Below, piece by piece: positions 50,849 through 59,769 of a DNA stretch of 64,000 nucleotides (its first letter is position 1; each line of letters opens with the position of its first letter). The DNA is from Galbibacter kalidii. Its GTDB lineage: Bacteria; Bacteroidota; Bacteroidia; Flavobacteriales; Flavobacteriaceae. The notes beneath the pieces are model-generated. The model had not been told where the DNA came from. It ran no database searches and worked only from the letters and a program-made list of their open reading frames with translations. Location: positions 1 through 64,000 of the forward strand of contig NZ_JAPFGA010000003.1 of the NCBI RefSeq assembly GCF_026241135.1. Reading direction: 5' to 3'. Both the position numbers and the translations under genes were made by a program.

Positions 50849-52810
50849 TTAAAAATTATAGTTTTGTGAAACGTAGTTTAAGGACTGCAAAATGTTATAA
50901 TTTGGTGTTCTTGCTTTTTCAATTTGGTCCAAATGTTCGTAGCTGGAGTTTTTAGACACAAACTCGGGCACGATCTCTTTTAGTTTTTTTACGACGACGT
51001 TCTTGTCATGGAATAGATTCAAAACACATAAGGCGTCTATTTTACCCCTGAGTTTTTCATAGTTCATTTCTTTCACTTTACTGATCATTATTTTTTCGTG
51101 ATAAGTCGGCAATGTATTTTCACCATTGGCCAAAAGTTCTTCATACAGTTTTTCTCCGGGGCGCAATCCGGTGATTTTGATATCGATGTCTTCCGGGTAG
51201 CGGAGTCCGGACAGGCGGATCATGTTTTTCGCCAGATCCATAATCTTGACGCTTTCCCCCATATCAAAAATGAAGATCTCCCCTCCTTTTCCCATGGTTC
51301 CAGCTTCCAGAACCAGTTGGGAGGCTTCAGGAATGGTCATAAAATAACGCGTTACTTCTTCGTGAGTAACCGTTAACGGCCCTCCTTTTTCAAGTTGTTT
51401 TTTGAACAATGGTATTACAGAACCATTAGATCCCAATACATTTCCAAAACGGGTGGTTATAAATTTGGTCTTTGTTGATTTCTCCTGAAGGCTTCCTATG
51501 TAAATTTCGGCGGCACGTTTTGTCGCTCCCATCACATTGGTCGGGTTTACCGCCTTATCGGTAGAGACAAACACAAATTTATCCGCCTGATGTTTCAGTG
51601 CCATTTTTGCCAACAAACGGGTACCGCCCACATTCACTTTTACAGCTTCATAGGGCTGGTCTTCCATCAAAGGCACATGTTTGTAGGCCGCAGCGTGGAA
51701 AATGATATCAGGTTGGTGCACTTCAAAAATCCTTTCCAAACCATGTTGATCCCTTACATCGGTCACGATGGGGTGAAAATTCTTGATTCCAGCTTGTTTT
51801 AATTCCTGCTGAAGGTCATAAAGTGCAGATTCAGCTATATCGATCAGTACCAATTTTTTAAAATTGAATTTCACCAGCTGCCTAGATATCTCACTCCCGA
51901 TAGAACCTGCAGCACCCGTAACAAGCAAAACCTTGTTGCTGAACTCTTTACACAGCCCTTCATTTTCAATACAAATAGGTGTTCTGTCCAATAAATCTTC
52001 AAGTTGAAGTGGTTTTATCTCGTTTACATTCAGCTCTCCATTCATCCACTTGTCTATTGGAGGGACAATTTTTATTTCAGTCTCATAATCGATCAGTCTC
52101 TCGATACTTTCCCTAAATTTTGAGGAAGACGTATTTTGAATGGAAACGATGATCTCATCAATACGGTTCTTTTTAATAAAGGCCTCATCCACATACGACC
52201 TCTCCATAATTTTTGTGCCATTGATGCTATTCCCTATCTTATGTTTGTCATCATCGATAAAAGCAATTACCTTATTCTTTTTATCCACACTGTTCACCAA
52301 GGCGTCGTGTGTCATAATTCCGGCTTCACCGGCTCCATAAATGAGAATACGTTTGGTTGCTTTCAATTTACAATGCACATAGCGGTAGAGAATTTTGAAA
52401 GTCAATCGGCTTAACGCCAGCACTACAAAATTCAAAAAAGCATGCATAATAATAATCGACTTCGGAATGGTCAAACTGGGAATCAAAGCCAATTCTTTAT
52501 TTGCAACCACAAATGCTGAGGTCAGTACCGTCAGTACGCACACAGCCATAAAAATATTCATCAGGTCTTTAACTCCTGTATATCGTATAATCCCTTTATA
52601 CGAACCGGTCAACATAAAACTTGTAAAGGCCAATATAGCTATGATGGGCAATTCCATCCACAGATGTTCAACATTAAAATTGAACGTCAGGTGAAAACGT
52701 ATAAAATACACCATCACAAAGGTCATCAGCACCAACAAAATATCGACGGATAGTACTATCCATTTTGATGCGTGTCTTGCAGCCACAGGCATGAGGTATT
52801 TATAAATCAT
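50849..52810 (-). CDS. UDP-HexNAc 4,6-dehydratase (WbpM/PglF/CapD family)
   Basis: The 653-residue protein has four N-terminal membrane helices (about 20-140), a CoA-binding-like Rossmann domain at about 150-250 and the catalytic SDR domain from about 280 (V-T-G-A-A-G-S-I-G-S-E). The active site reads S-T-D-K-A-V-N-P-T-N-V-M-G-A-T-K-R: Met replaces the usual Tyr, which is the Ser-Met-Lys triad of the 4,6-dehydratases. It would make a UDP-4-keto-6-deoxy-HexNAc. The aminotransferase encoded just upstream supplies the 4-amino group. The start overlaps the end of that gene. Confidence 0.92.
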   Translation of the reverse strand: MIYKYLMPVAARHASKWIVLSVDILLVLMTFVMVYFIRFHLTFNFNVEHLWMELPIIAILAFTSFMLTGSYKGIIRYTGVKDLMNIFMAVCVLTVLTSAFVVANKELALIPSLTIPKSIIIMHAFLNFVVLALSRLTFKILYRYVHCKLKATKRILIYGAGEAGIMTHDALVNSVDKKNKVIAFIDDDKHKIGNSINGTKIMERSYVDEAFIKKNRIDEIIVSIQNTSSSKFRESIERLIDYETEIKIVPPIDKWMNGELNVNEIKPLQLEDLLDRTPICIENEGLCKEFSNKVLLVTGAAGSIGSEISRQLVKFNFKKLVLIDIAESALYDLQQELKQAGIKNFHPIVTDVRDQHGLERIFEVHQPDIIFHAAAYKHVPLMEDQPYEAVKVNVGGTRLLAKMALKHQADKFVFVSTDKAVNPTNVMGATKRAAEIYIGSLQEKSTKTKFITTRFGNVLGSNGSVIPLFKKQLEKGGPLTVTHEEVTRYFMTIPEASQLVLEAGTMGKGGEIFIFDMGESVKIMDLAKNMIRLSGLRYPEDIDIKITGLRPGEKLYEELLANGENTLPTYHEKIMISKVKEMNYEKLRGKIDALCVLNLFHDKNVVVKKLKEIVPEFVSKNSSYEHLDQIEKARTPNYNILQSLNYVSQNYNF

Positions 52811-53940
52811 TTTAGTAAAGTATTTTTAATTACGTTGGTTATTCTTGTTAATTCTTTTTCGGTCAGATTAGATCCGCTTGGCAAACACAGGCCTTTTTCA
52901 AAAAGCTTTGCCGATACACCATTGGTATAAGCGATGGACTTTTCAAAAACAGGTTGTAAATGCAAAGGTTTCCACAAAGGCCGGGATTCAATATTCTCTT
53001 CGGCCAATGCCATGCGTAATTTTTCCCGGGTTTCATAAGAATCCAACAATATAGCCGTAAGCCATCTGTTGGATCGAACCCCGGATGGTTCTTTTAAAAA
53101 TGTAATTTTGGGGATATCACTCAATGCTTTATGGTAGAAATCATAATTTTTCCTTCTCATTTCTACCCGTTCGTCCAAAACTTCCAGTTGTCCTCGCCCG
53201 ATTCCGGCCAGCACATTACTCATCCTATAGTTGTAGCCCAGCTGTGAATGTTGGTAATGAGGTGCATTGTCCCTGGCTTGTGAGGCAAGAAAAATGGCTT
53301 TTTCTTTCATTCTTCCGCCTTTGGTGACCAATGCTCCACCCCCGGAGGTGGTTATTATTTTATTTCCATTAAAAGAAAGGATCGCCATATCACCAAGTGA
53401 TCCGCATTTGATCCCTAAATATTCACTTCCAAGTGCTTCTGCACTATCTTCAATAACCGGAATTCCATATTTCACCCCTATCTGGTTGATTGCAAAAGCA
53501 TCATAAGGCATTCCGTAGAGGTGTACGGCTATAATGGCTTTTGGTTTTCCCCCGTGACTGAGCCTGCTTATAATTGCATTTTCCAATAACTCGGGGCTTA
53601 TATTCCAAGTAGTTTCTTCACTATCGACAAAAACGGGATTGGCTCCTTGATACAAAATAGGATTTGCAGAAGCCGAAAATGTAAAGCTTTGACACAACAC
53701 ATCATCGCCGGGACCTACGCCCAAAAGCATCAATGCTAAATGAATCGCCGCTGTGCCAGATGCAACCGATGCCACATGCACATTGTCATTCAAATACGAT
53801 TCTAGTGAAATTTCAAACGCATCGACATTTGGTCCCAAAGGAGCTACCCAATTGGTATCAAAAGCTTCATTAACGTACTTCTTCTCGCTTCCTCCAAGAT
53901 GTGGAGAGGATAAGTAAACTTTCTTGTTCTTTGTGATCAT
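52807..53940 (-). CDS. DegT/DnrJ/EryC1-type sugar aminotransferase (PglE-like)
   Basis: The 377-residue PLP enzyme transfers an amino group to the C4 keto group of a UDP-sugar. Motifs: L-S-S-P-H-L-G-G-S-E-K-K-Y-V at the N-terminus, S-G-T-A-A-I-H-L-A near 58-66, and E-D-S-A-E-A-L-G-S with the PLP lysine in S-F-N-G-N-K-I-I-T-T-S-G-G-G. The gene order with the dehydratase mirrors pglE/pglF, so a 4-amino-4,6-dideoxy-HexNAc product is likely. The ATG at 53940 is chosen; a codon at 53967 lies beyond a hairpin and adds nine unlikely residues. It is the first gene of the minus arm of the capsule locus. Confidence 0.92.
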   Translation of the reverse strand: MITKNKKVYLSSPHLGGSEKKYVNEAFDTNWVAPLGPNVDAFEISLESYLNDNVHVASVASGTAAIHLALMLLGVGPGDDVLCQSFTFSASANPILYQGANPVFVDSEETTWNISPELLENAIISRLSHGGKPKAIIAVHLYGMPYDAFAINQIGVKYGIPVIEDSAEALGSEYLGIKCGSLGDMAILSFNGNKIITTSGGGALVTKGGRMKEKAIFLASQARDNAPHYQHSQLGYNYRMSNVLAGIGRGQLEVLDERVEMRRKNYDFYHKALSDIPKITFLKEPSGVRSNRWLTAILLDSYETREKLRMALAEENIESRPLWKPLHLQPVFEKSIAYTNGVSAKLFEKGLCLPSGSNLTEKELTRITNVIKNTLLK

Positions 53941-53943
53941 TAC

Positions 53944-53964
53944 ACTCTTATATTTAATAAGAGT
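53944..53964 (-). promoter_or_regulatory. Hairpin in front of the aminotransferase start
   Basis: ACTCTTAT and ATAAGAGT form a perfect eight-base-pair stem with a five-base loop. It ends three bases before the ATG at 53940, covering the place of a ribosome binding site, so it could be a translational switch or an operator. Confidence 0.5.
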
Positions 53965-54074
53965 CAAGTTTATAGCGGTATTTAAGATTTGGTTGGCGAT
54001 TTAATCCATCTACAAGTGTCATCACCCACTTGCAAAAAGTGTATTGATAAACAAATAAGAAGTCTGAAAACATA

Positions 54075-54098
54075 TCTTAAACCTTGGTCGGTTTAAGA
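54075..54098. promoter_or_regulatory. Perfect 9-bp inverted repeat between the capsule arms
   Basis: TCTTAAACC-TTGGTC-GGTTTAAGA is a candidate operator for a dimeric regulator or a small terminator. Confidence 0.5.
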
Positions 54099-54410
54099 CT
54101 ATAATAAGAAGCCTTCATAAATATTAAATCAATACTTGCTATTAATCAATTCAATTATCAAGAAGGATTGTAAATGTACTAAAGAATTGCGATTATATAA
54201 TGCTATTTCGGTGAACCATGAGTAATTTTCGGTTAAATACTGTTTATTGAATATGCAGTATAAAAAAGAGGTTTTTTACCGTATTTTTTTGCTTTTTATC
54301 CTTACACATCATCATCACAATAAATTGATTAACAGATAATTTTAAAAACAACAATAAACGAATTCAATTCACACCCTTAAACCTTAAGTAGTAAATAATC
54401 TTATAAAAAT

Positions 54411-54428
54411 CAGGGGGTTTTTCCCCTT
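54411..54428. repeat. AGGGGG-T5-CCCCTT hairpin, copy 2
   Basis: AGGGGGTTTTTCCCCTTAGA matches the motif at 253-270 and lies about 100 bases upstream of the first gene of the plus arm. Confidence 0.4.
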
Positions 54429-54526
54429 AGAATGAATTTCAACGTTAATAACGTACTGTTGAAACAAAAATCTATTGAACGACATTCTTTTTTACAATCT
54501 TTGCTTGTACTCTAAACATCCCACAT

Positions 54527-55501
54527 ATGTTAACCAACCAAAGAATTTTAGTCACAGGCGGTGCCGGTTTTATAGGTTCCAATCTTTGTGAAACCTTATT
54601 GAAGTTAGGTAATTATGTAACATGCCTTGATAACTTTTCAACAGGAAAGAGGGAAAATCTATCAAGTTTTAAAGATCATTTAAAATTTACACTTATTGAA
54701 GGAGACATCCGCGATCTGGTTACATGCCAAAATGCATGCAAAAGACAAGATTATGTGCTTCATCAGGCTGCACTTGGTTCTGTTCCCAGGTCTATTGAAG
54801 ATCCTATAACTAGTAATGATGTCAATATAAACGGATTCCTCAATATGCTGATCGCAGTCAGAGATCAAAAAATCAAACGTTTTGTCTATGCTGCTAGTTC
54901 ATCTACTTATGGGGATTCCACTGAGCTTCCGAAGTTGGAAGATAATATAGGAAAACCACTCTCCCCCTATGCTATTACAAAATATGTAAATGAGCTTTAT
55001 GCCGATGTTTTCCATAAAACATATGGTGTGGACACTATCGGGTTGAGATATTTTAATGTATTTGGAAGGAAACAAGATCCCAATGGAGCTTATGCTGCGG
55101 TAATCCCCAAATTTGTCATGCAATTGATGAATCATAAATCTCCAGTTATCAACGGTGACGGATCTTATTCAAGAGACTTTACCTATATAGATAATGTTAT
55201 ACACATTAATATCCTCGCTATACAAACCAAAGACAAACAAGCTGTAAACCAAGTTTATAATGTGGCCTATGGTGAGCGAACAACACTGTTGGAACTCACA
55301 CAATTATTAAAAGAACACCTGTCACAGTATGATGATGAAATCAAAAATATCCCCATAAAACACGGGCCTAACAGGGCGGGTGATATCCCACATTCTTTGG
55401 CGTCGATCGAAAAAGCGGAAAAATTACTGAATTATGAACCAGACTACAATATCAAAAGAGGGTTAAAAGAAGCTATCAAATGGTACTGGAACAACCTTTA
55501 A
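54527..55501 (+). CDS. UDP-HexNAc/HexNAcA 4-epimerase (WbpP/TviC type)
   Basis: The 324-residue extended-SDR epimerase has G-G-A-G-F-I-G-S at 11-18, the S-S-S-T-Y-G strand near 125-130 and the catalytic Y-A-I-T-K at 148-152. N-V-F-G-R-K-Q-D-P-N-G-A-Y-A-A-V-I-P near 177-194 is a hallmark of the WbpP/TviC group that favours N-acetylated UDP-sugars. The next gene encodes the matching C6 dehydrogenase, so the pair should turn UDP-GlcNAc into UDP-GalNAcA. It is the first gene of the plus arm. Confidence 0.9.
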   Translation: MLTNQRILVTGGAGFIGSNLCETLLKLGNYVTCLDNFSTGKRENLSSFKDHLKFTLIEGDIRDLVTCQNACKRQDYVLHQAALGSVPRSIEDPITSNDVNINGFLNMLIAVRDQKIKRFVYAASSSTYGDSTELPKLEDNIGKPLSPYAITKYVNELYADVFHKTYGVDTIGLRYFNVFGRKQDPNGAYAAVIPKFVMQLMNHKSPVINGDGSYSRDFTYIDNVIHINILAIQTKDKQAVNQVYNVAYGERTTLLELTQLLKEHLSQYDDEIKNIPIKHGPNRAGDIPHSLASIEKAEKLLNYEPDYNIKRGLKEAIKWYWNNL

Positions 55502-55516
55502 TAATACAAAACAAAG

Positions 55517-56803
55517 ATGAGCACTATAAAAATTGCAATTATCGGACTTGGATATGTGGGTCTGCCATTGGCCAGGCTTTTTTCCACCAAATACCCTGTT
55601 ATTGGTTATGATATCAATCAAAAAAGGGTGGATGAGTTAAACTCAGGAATAGACGCCACCCTGGAAGTCGAAAACGAACTGTTACAAGCCAGTTTGCAAA
55701 ACACTCCTGATATAAAATCCACAGGACTTTTTTGTTCAACCACTTTACAAGACATCTCAGATTGTAATTATTATATTGTTACTGTGCCAACACCTGTGGA
55801 CAAGAACCACAGACCCGACCTCACTCCGCTATACAAAGCAAGTGAGACTGTGGGGAAAGTCCTTAAAAAAGGAGATATCGTTATCTATGAATCAACGGTA
55901 TATCCAGGAGTAACAGAAGATGAATGTGTTCCGGTTCTCGAACGGATTAGCGGCTTGACATTCAATAAAGATTTTTATGCAGGCTATTCCCCTGAACGCA
56001 TCAACCCTGGGGATAAAGAACATACTGTGGAAAAGATCATAAAAGTAACCTCGGGGTCTACACCCAAAATAGGAGTTAAAATCAACAATTTATACAAATC
56101 TGTTATCACAGCAGGAACACATCTGGCCCCTACCATTAAAATAGCTGAGGCCGCCAAAGTAATAGAAAACTCCCAAAGAGATATCAACATTGCTTATGTA
56201 AACGAATTGGCTAAGATTTTTAATCTAATGGATATCGACACCAACCACGTTTTGGAAGCGGCTTGCACGAAATGGAATTTCCTTCCTTTTAAACCCGGCC
56301 TTGTCGGTGGGCATTGTATAGGTGTAGACCCGTATTATTTGGCTCAAAAAGCCCAAGAGGTGGGTTATCACCCTGAAATTATCCTGGCAGGAAGACGCAT
56401 CAATGACAGTATGGGACAATATGTGTCTAGCGAAATCATAAAATTAATGCTGAAAAATGATGTGAGAGTCAAAAATGCTAATGTTTTAGTCTTGGGCATC
56501 ACCTTTAAAGAAAACTGTCCGGATGTGCGCAATACCAAAGTTGCAGATGTGGTAAAACATTTACAGTCCTACCAAATCAATGTAACCGTATATGACCCTT
56601 GGGCAAAACCCAATGATGTGGAAAACGAATACAATTTTTTAACTGTACAGGAAAAACCTGATAAAAAATATGAGGCCATTGTTTTGGCTGTTGCACACAA
56701 AGCCTTTTCTGATATCGACCTAAAAGCACTTTTAGTCCCTAATGGAGTGATCTATGATGTCAAAGGAGTTGTAGACCCACAAATAGTAAATAAACGATTA
56801 TAA
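55517..56803 (+). CDS. UDP-N-acetylhexosamine 6-dehydrogenase (WbpA/WbpO/TviB type)
   Basis: The 428-residue nucleotide-sugar dehydrogenase has G-L-G-Y-V-G-L-P at about 10-17, Y-E-S-T-V-Y-P-G-V-T-E-D-E-C at about 124-137, and the catalytic Cys near 267 in G-G-H-C-I-G-V-D-P-Y-Y. It oxidises C6 of UDP-GlcNAc or UDP-GalNAc twice, with NAD+, to give the uronic acid. It follows the 4-epimerase by 15 bases, the same pairing as tviB/tviC of the Vi antigen. The product is probably the acidic residue of this capsule. Confidence 0.93.
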   Translation: MSTIKIAIIGLGYVGLPLARLFSTKYPVIGYDINQKRVDELNSGIDATLEVENELLQASLQNTPDIKSTGLFCSTTLQDISDCNYYIVTVPTPVDKNHRPDLTPLYKASETVGKVLKKGDIVIYESTVYPGVTEDECVPVLERISGLTFNKDFYAGYSPERINPGDKEHTVEKIIKVTSGSTPKIGVKINNLYKSVITAGTHLAPTIKIAEAAKVIENSQRDINIAYVNELAKIFNLMDIDTNHVLEAACTKWNFLPFKPGLVGGHCIGVDPYYLAQKAQEVGYHPEIILAGRRINDSMGQYVSSEIIKLMLKNDVRVKNANVLVLGITFKENCPDVRNTKVADVVKHLQSYQINVTVYDPWAKPNDVENEYNFLTVQEKPDKKYEAIVLAVAHKAFSDIDLKALLVPNGVIYDVKGVVDPQIVNKRL

Positions 56804-56831
56804 AAAACCAACCCTAGCTAAACCTAAAATT

Positions 56832-58331
56832 GTGAGCCAATTAAAAAAAGGAGCTGTATTAAATTATGTCACTATTTTTCTGACGAATATCGTCGGACTC
56901 CTGCTCACACCTTTTATTATAAGGAATTTAGGTGATACAGAATATGGTTTATATACACTTATCGGTGCTTTTGTAGGGTATATTTCTGTGCTGGATTTCG
57001 GATTGAACAATACTATTGTCCGTTTTGTAGCCAAATACAAAGCTGAAAAAGACCACGAGGGTGAGGAAAACTTCTTGGGTACAACAATGCTGATATATTT
57101 GGCTATTTCCCTGATTATTTTAATTATCGGTACGGTTTGCTACCTGAATATTGAAGGTATTTTTTCAGAGTCTTTGACATTGGATCAAATGAGAAAAGCC
57201 AAGATCATGTTTGTCATTCTTATCTTTAATCTGGCCATAACATTGCCAGGTGGTGCTTTTACCGGTATTTGCTATGGATATGAAGTCTTTGTTTTTCCTA
57301 AGACCGTGAACATCGTCCGTTACCTTGTTCGTTCTTTGACCATAGTAGCCGTTTTATTATTCGGTGGAAAAGCCATTTCCATGGTTATTGTAGACACTGC
57401 CATGAATTTAACGGTAATCGCGGTTCAAGCTTTTTATGTCATTAGAAAACTAAAGGTGAAATTTAGGTTTCATCGTATAGAAACCCCTTTGATAAAAGAA
57501 ATATTCAGTTATTCAGTTTGGATTTTTATTTTTGCCCTGGTAGGACAATTTCAATGGAAATCCGGACAACTAGTCTTGGGGATTATGACCAACACTACCG
57601 TTGTGGCGATTTTTGCAGTTGGAGTGATGTTAGGCACATACTACGGGGCTTTTTCTACTGCTATATCCGGAGTTTTTCTACCAAGAGCAACCCAAATGAC
57701 AGTTGCCAATGCCTCCCCTAGGGAACTCACAAATATGCTGATCAAAATAGGTAGGTTATCGTTTATCGTTCTGATGTACATTCTAAGTGCCTTTATCTTA
57801 TACGGCAAACAGTTCGTTGTCCTTTGGGTAGGGACATCATATACAGAAGCTTATTACATTGCCCTATTTATCATGTTGGCATATACCATCCCTTTGGTTC
57901 AAGCTTTTGCAAATTCTATTTTGGAAGCAAAAAACAAAATGTCGTTTAAAGCCGTGGTCTATCTGGTGTTTATGATTATTGGCACTGGGGTCGGGGCTTT
58001 GTTAACAAAAAACCATGGTGCTACAGGAATGATTCTCGGCTCCATAATAGGATGGGGTATCGGACAAAACATTATGAACTTTTATTATCACAGGGTCATC
58101 AAACTAGACATCCTAAGGTTTTTCAAAGCACTTTTTAATAAAACACTTCTTTTTTTCCTCATTATGTTCTTGATTGGAACTTTAATCAACTACATTCCCG
58201 GTGAGGGGTGGTTCAATTTTATCACCAAAGCGGTTATTTACTCTCTTATTTACATACCTCTGGTATATCACATCGGGATGGTAAAATCGGAAAAAGAGTT
58301 ATTTAAAAAAGCAATACCATTTTTAAAATGA
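56832..58331 (+). CDS. Wzx-type oligosaccharide flippase
   Basis: The 499-residue protein has about twelve to fourteen hydrophobic helices throughout, beginning L-N-Y-V-T-I-F-L-T-N-I-V-G-L-L-L-T-P-F, with the D-F-G-L-N-N-T-I-V-R-F segment near 55-65. This is the MATE/MVF flippase fold of polysaccharide biosynthesis proteins. It would move the lipid-linked repeat unit across the inner membrane. The start is GTG, because no ATG precedes the first conserved helix. A Wzy polymerase is not recognised in the window; it may lie beyond the right edge. Confidence 0.9.
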   Translation: MSQLKKGAVLNYVTIFLTNIVGLLLTPFIIRNLGDTEYGLYTLIGAFVGYISVLDFGLNNTIVRFVAKYKAEKDHEGEENFLGTTMLIYLAISLIILIIGTVCYLNIEGIFSESLTLDQMRKAKIMFVILIFNLAITLPGGAFTGICYGYEVFVFPKTVNIVRYLVRSLTIVAVLLFGGKAISMVIVDTAMNLTVIAVQAFYVIRKLKVKFRFHRIETPLIKEIFSYSVWIFIFALVGQFQWKSGQLVLGIMTNTTVVAIFAVGVMLGTYYGAFSTAISGVFLPRATQMTVANASPRELTNMLIKIGRLSFIVLMYILSAFILYGKQFVVLWVGTSYTEAYYIALFIMLAYTIPLVQAFANSILEAKNKMSFKAVVYLVFMIIGTGVGALLTKNHGATGMILGSIIGWGIGQNIMNFYYHRVIKLDILRFFKALFNKTLLFFLIMFLIGTLINYIPGEGWFNFITKAVIYSLIYIPLVYHIGMVKSEKELFKKAIPFLK

Positions 58332-58482
58332 AACGAACACGAATTTTATTAATCATAAATACACAAAAACGCATGATTAAAAAAAATCATGTGAGCCTGC
58401 CTGCCGCAGGCTGGAGTGCAGCGGTTCCATGTGTGCAATAATTTTTTAGCACATTTGACCATTGCAAAAAAAATTTAAACAC
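58332..58482. repeat. Paralogous capsule spacer A with CCTGCCTG palindrome
   Basis: This 151-base spacer shares a skeleton with 59770-59876: ACACAA, ATGATTAA, a CCTGCCTG palindrome, TGACCATTG and TAAACACATGAAA at the next start. The palindrome itself is at 58394-58412. Confidence 0.6.
58394..58412. repeat. CCTGCCTG palindrome in spacer A
   Basis: AGCCTGC-CTGCC-GCAGGCT is a perfect seven-base-pair hairpin of the same family as the palindrome in the PepSY gene. Confidence 0.65.
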
Positions 58483-59769
58483 ATGAAAAAAAGTATTCGC
58501 ATAACGCAATTAGATTATAAGGATAACGGCAACACCATTGTATATCGTTATTCCTACGACAAGTCCATTGCCAAGTTTTTCAATGCTGAATCGCCTTTTT
58601 TTGTGACCTATGAAACAGATGTTAGGATGGTACCACAAAGCATTGCCATTATTCCTTTACTGGCAAACCTTGCCCCTATTGCATGGTTCGCCGGATTTGA
58701 TGTTCTGGTAGATGAAATAGATGAAGATTTTCATCATTCACTTAATGAAATAAAAAAAGAATTTGTTGAAACTTACCCTAAGTATACGCTTTCCGGAAAA
58801 ATAAACTCAAAAAAACTAACCAAGAACAATAAAATCGATGAAGAAAAATCTGCAATGCTTTTCAGTGGTGGTGTAGATGCATATGCTACTTATATAAGAC
58901 AATATGATAAAAACCCCGATCTGATTACAATACATGGTGCTGATATTGAATTGAATGACAACAAACAATGGAACCAATTAAAAGATTTTATTACAAGTGA
59001 AAAGCTCTTAAGGAACAATAAAAAAAGATACATAAAATCAAATCTGAGAACTTTTTACACCTATCATGTCGAGCTCTTATTGAAAGGTATGGGATGGTGG
59101 GGGAAAATACAACACGGATTGGCCTTAATTGGTTCTTTAGCCCCTTTATCCTATATAGAAAATTACTCAGATTTATACATCGCCTCTTCATATACCAAAG
59201 ACATACAAATCGCTTGGGGTTCTACACCTACCCTGGATGAAAAAATATCGTGGAAAGGAATAAAAGTGCATCATGATGGATATCAACTTAAGCGCCAAGA
59301 TAAGGTCGATTTGATTACCAAATTTTCCAATAAAAAGGGTGTGAAGTTTAACCTAAGGGTTTGCTATTCTGAATTGAGAAAAGGTTTTAACTGTAACCGC
59401 TGTGAGAAATGTTTCAGAACCATCTTAGGAATCATATTAAACGGACAAGACCCCAATGATTATGGTTTTAATGTAAATGAAGATGTTTATGACCAAATCT
59501 TTAAGGTAATAAATTCAGGTAGGGCAAGTCTTGGTGTGAAATATTTTTGGTGGGAACTTATGGAAAAAGCAAAAGCAACTGACACTCCATTTATTTTCAA
59601 GGATCAAAATAAAGAAAAGCACGAAATATCACGCATACAAAACGGAGAAATTGATACCATTTTAAAAAGTAAAATCCATAAACCGGATATAAAAAAACAG
59701 CGTATCAAATTTATCCTTAGAAATAGATTCAATAAAATATACAAGTATTATAAAAAAATAAAGCGATGA
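58483..59769 (+). CDS. QueC-like PP-loop ATPase/ligase homolog of unknown function in the capsule locus
   Basis: The 428-residue protein carries a PP-loop nucleotide motif L-F-S-G-G-V-D-A at about 126-133 and a later four-cysteine site, Cys294 then Cys304, Cys307 and Cys310 (C-x9-C-x2-C-x2-C, with F-N-C-N-R-C-E-K-C-F-R-T). That cysteine arrangement closely resembles the zinc site of QueC, which makes preQ0 with ATP. The N-terminal about 110 residues and C-terminal about 90 residues have no match that I recognise. It lies among polysaccharide genes, so an ATP-dependent amide or nitrile formation, or thiolation, on a sugar or its substituent is a guess. The ATG at 58483 is preferred over a TTG at 58462 because it follows the conserved spacer end. 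Confidence 0.75.
   Translation: MKKSIRITQLDYKDNGNTIVYRYSYDKSIAKFFNAESPFFVTYETDVRMVPQSIAIIPLLANLAPIAWFAGFDVLVDEIDEDFHHSLNEIKKEFVETYPKYTLSGKINSKKLTKNNKIDEEKSAMLFSGGVDAYATYIRQYDKNPDLITIHGADIELNDNKQWNQLKDFITSEKLLRNNKKRYIKSNLRTFYTYHVELLLKGMGWWGKIQHGLALIGSLAPLSYIENYSDLYIASSYTKDIQIAWGSTPTLDEKISWKGIKVHHDGYQLKRQDKVDLITKFSNKKGVKFNLRVCYSELRKGFNCNRCEKCFRTILGIILNGQDPNDYGFNVNEDVYDQIFKVINSGRASLGVKYFWWELMEKAKATDTPFIFKDQNKEKHEISRIQNGEIDTILKSKIHKPDIKKQRIKFILRNRFNKIYKYYKKIKR

Larger units (their letters stand above)
53941..54526. other. Divergent control region of the capsule locus
   Basis: This stretch of 586 AT-rich bases has no gene. It holds a hairpin directly before the aminotransferase start (53944-53964), a CAAGTG/CACTTG hairpin at 54013-54032, a perfect nine-base-pair palindrome at 54075-54098 and a G/C-run hairpin at 54411-54428. 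A loose promoter for the plus arm has TTG at about 54475 and AATCTTTG ending near 54504. Confidence 0.65.
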
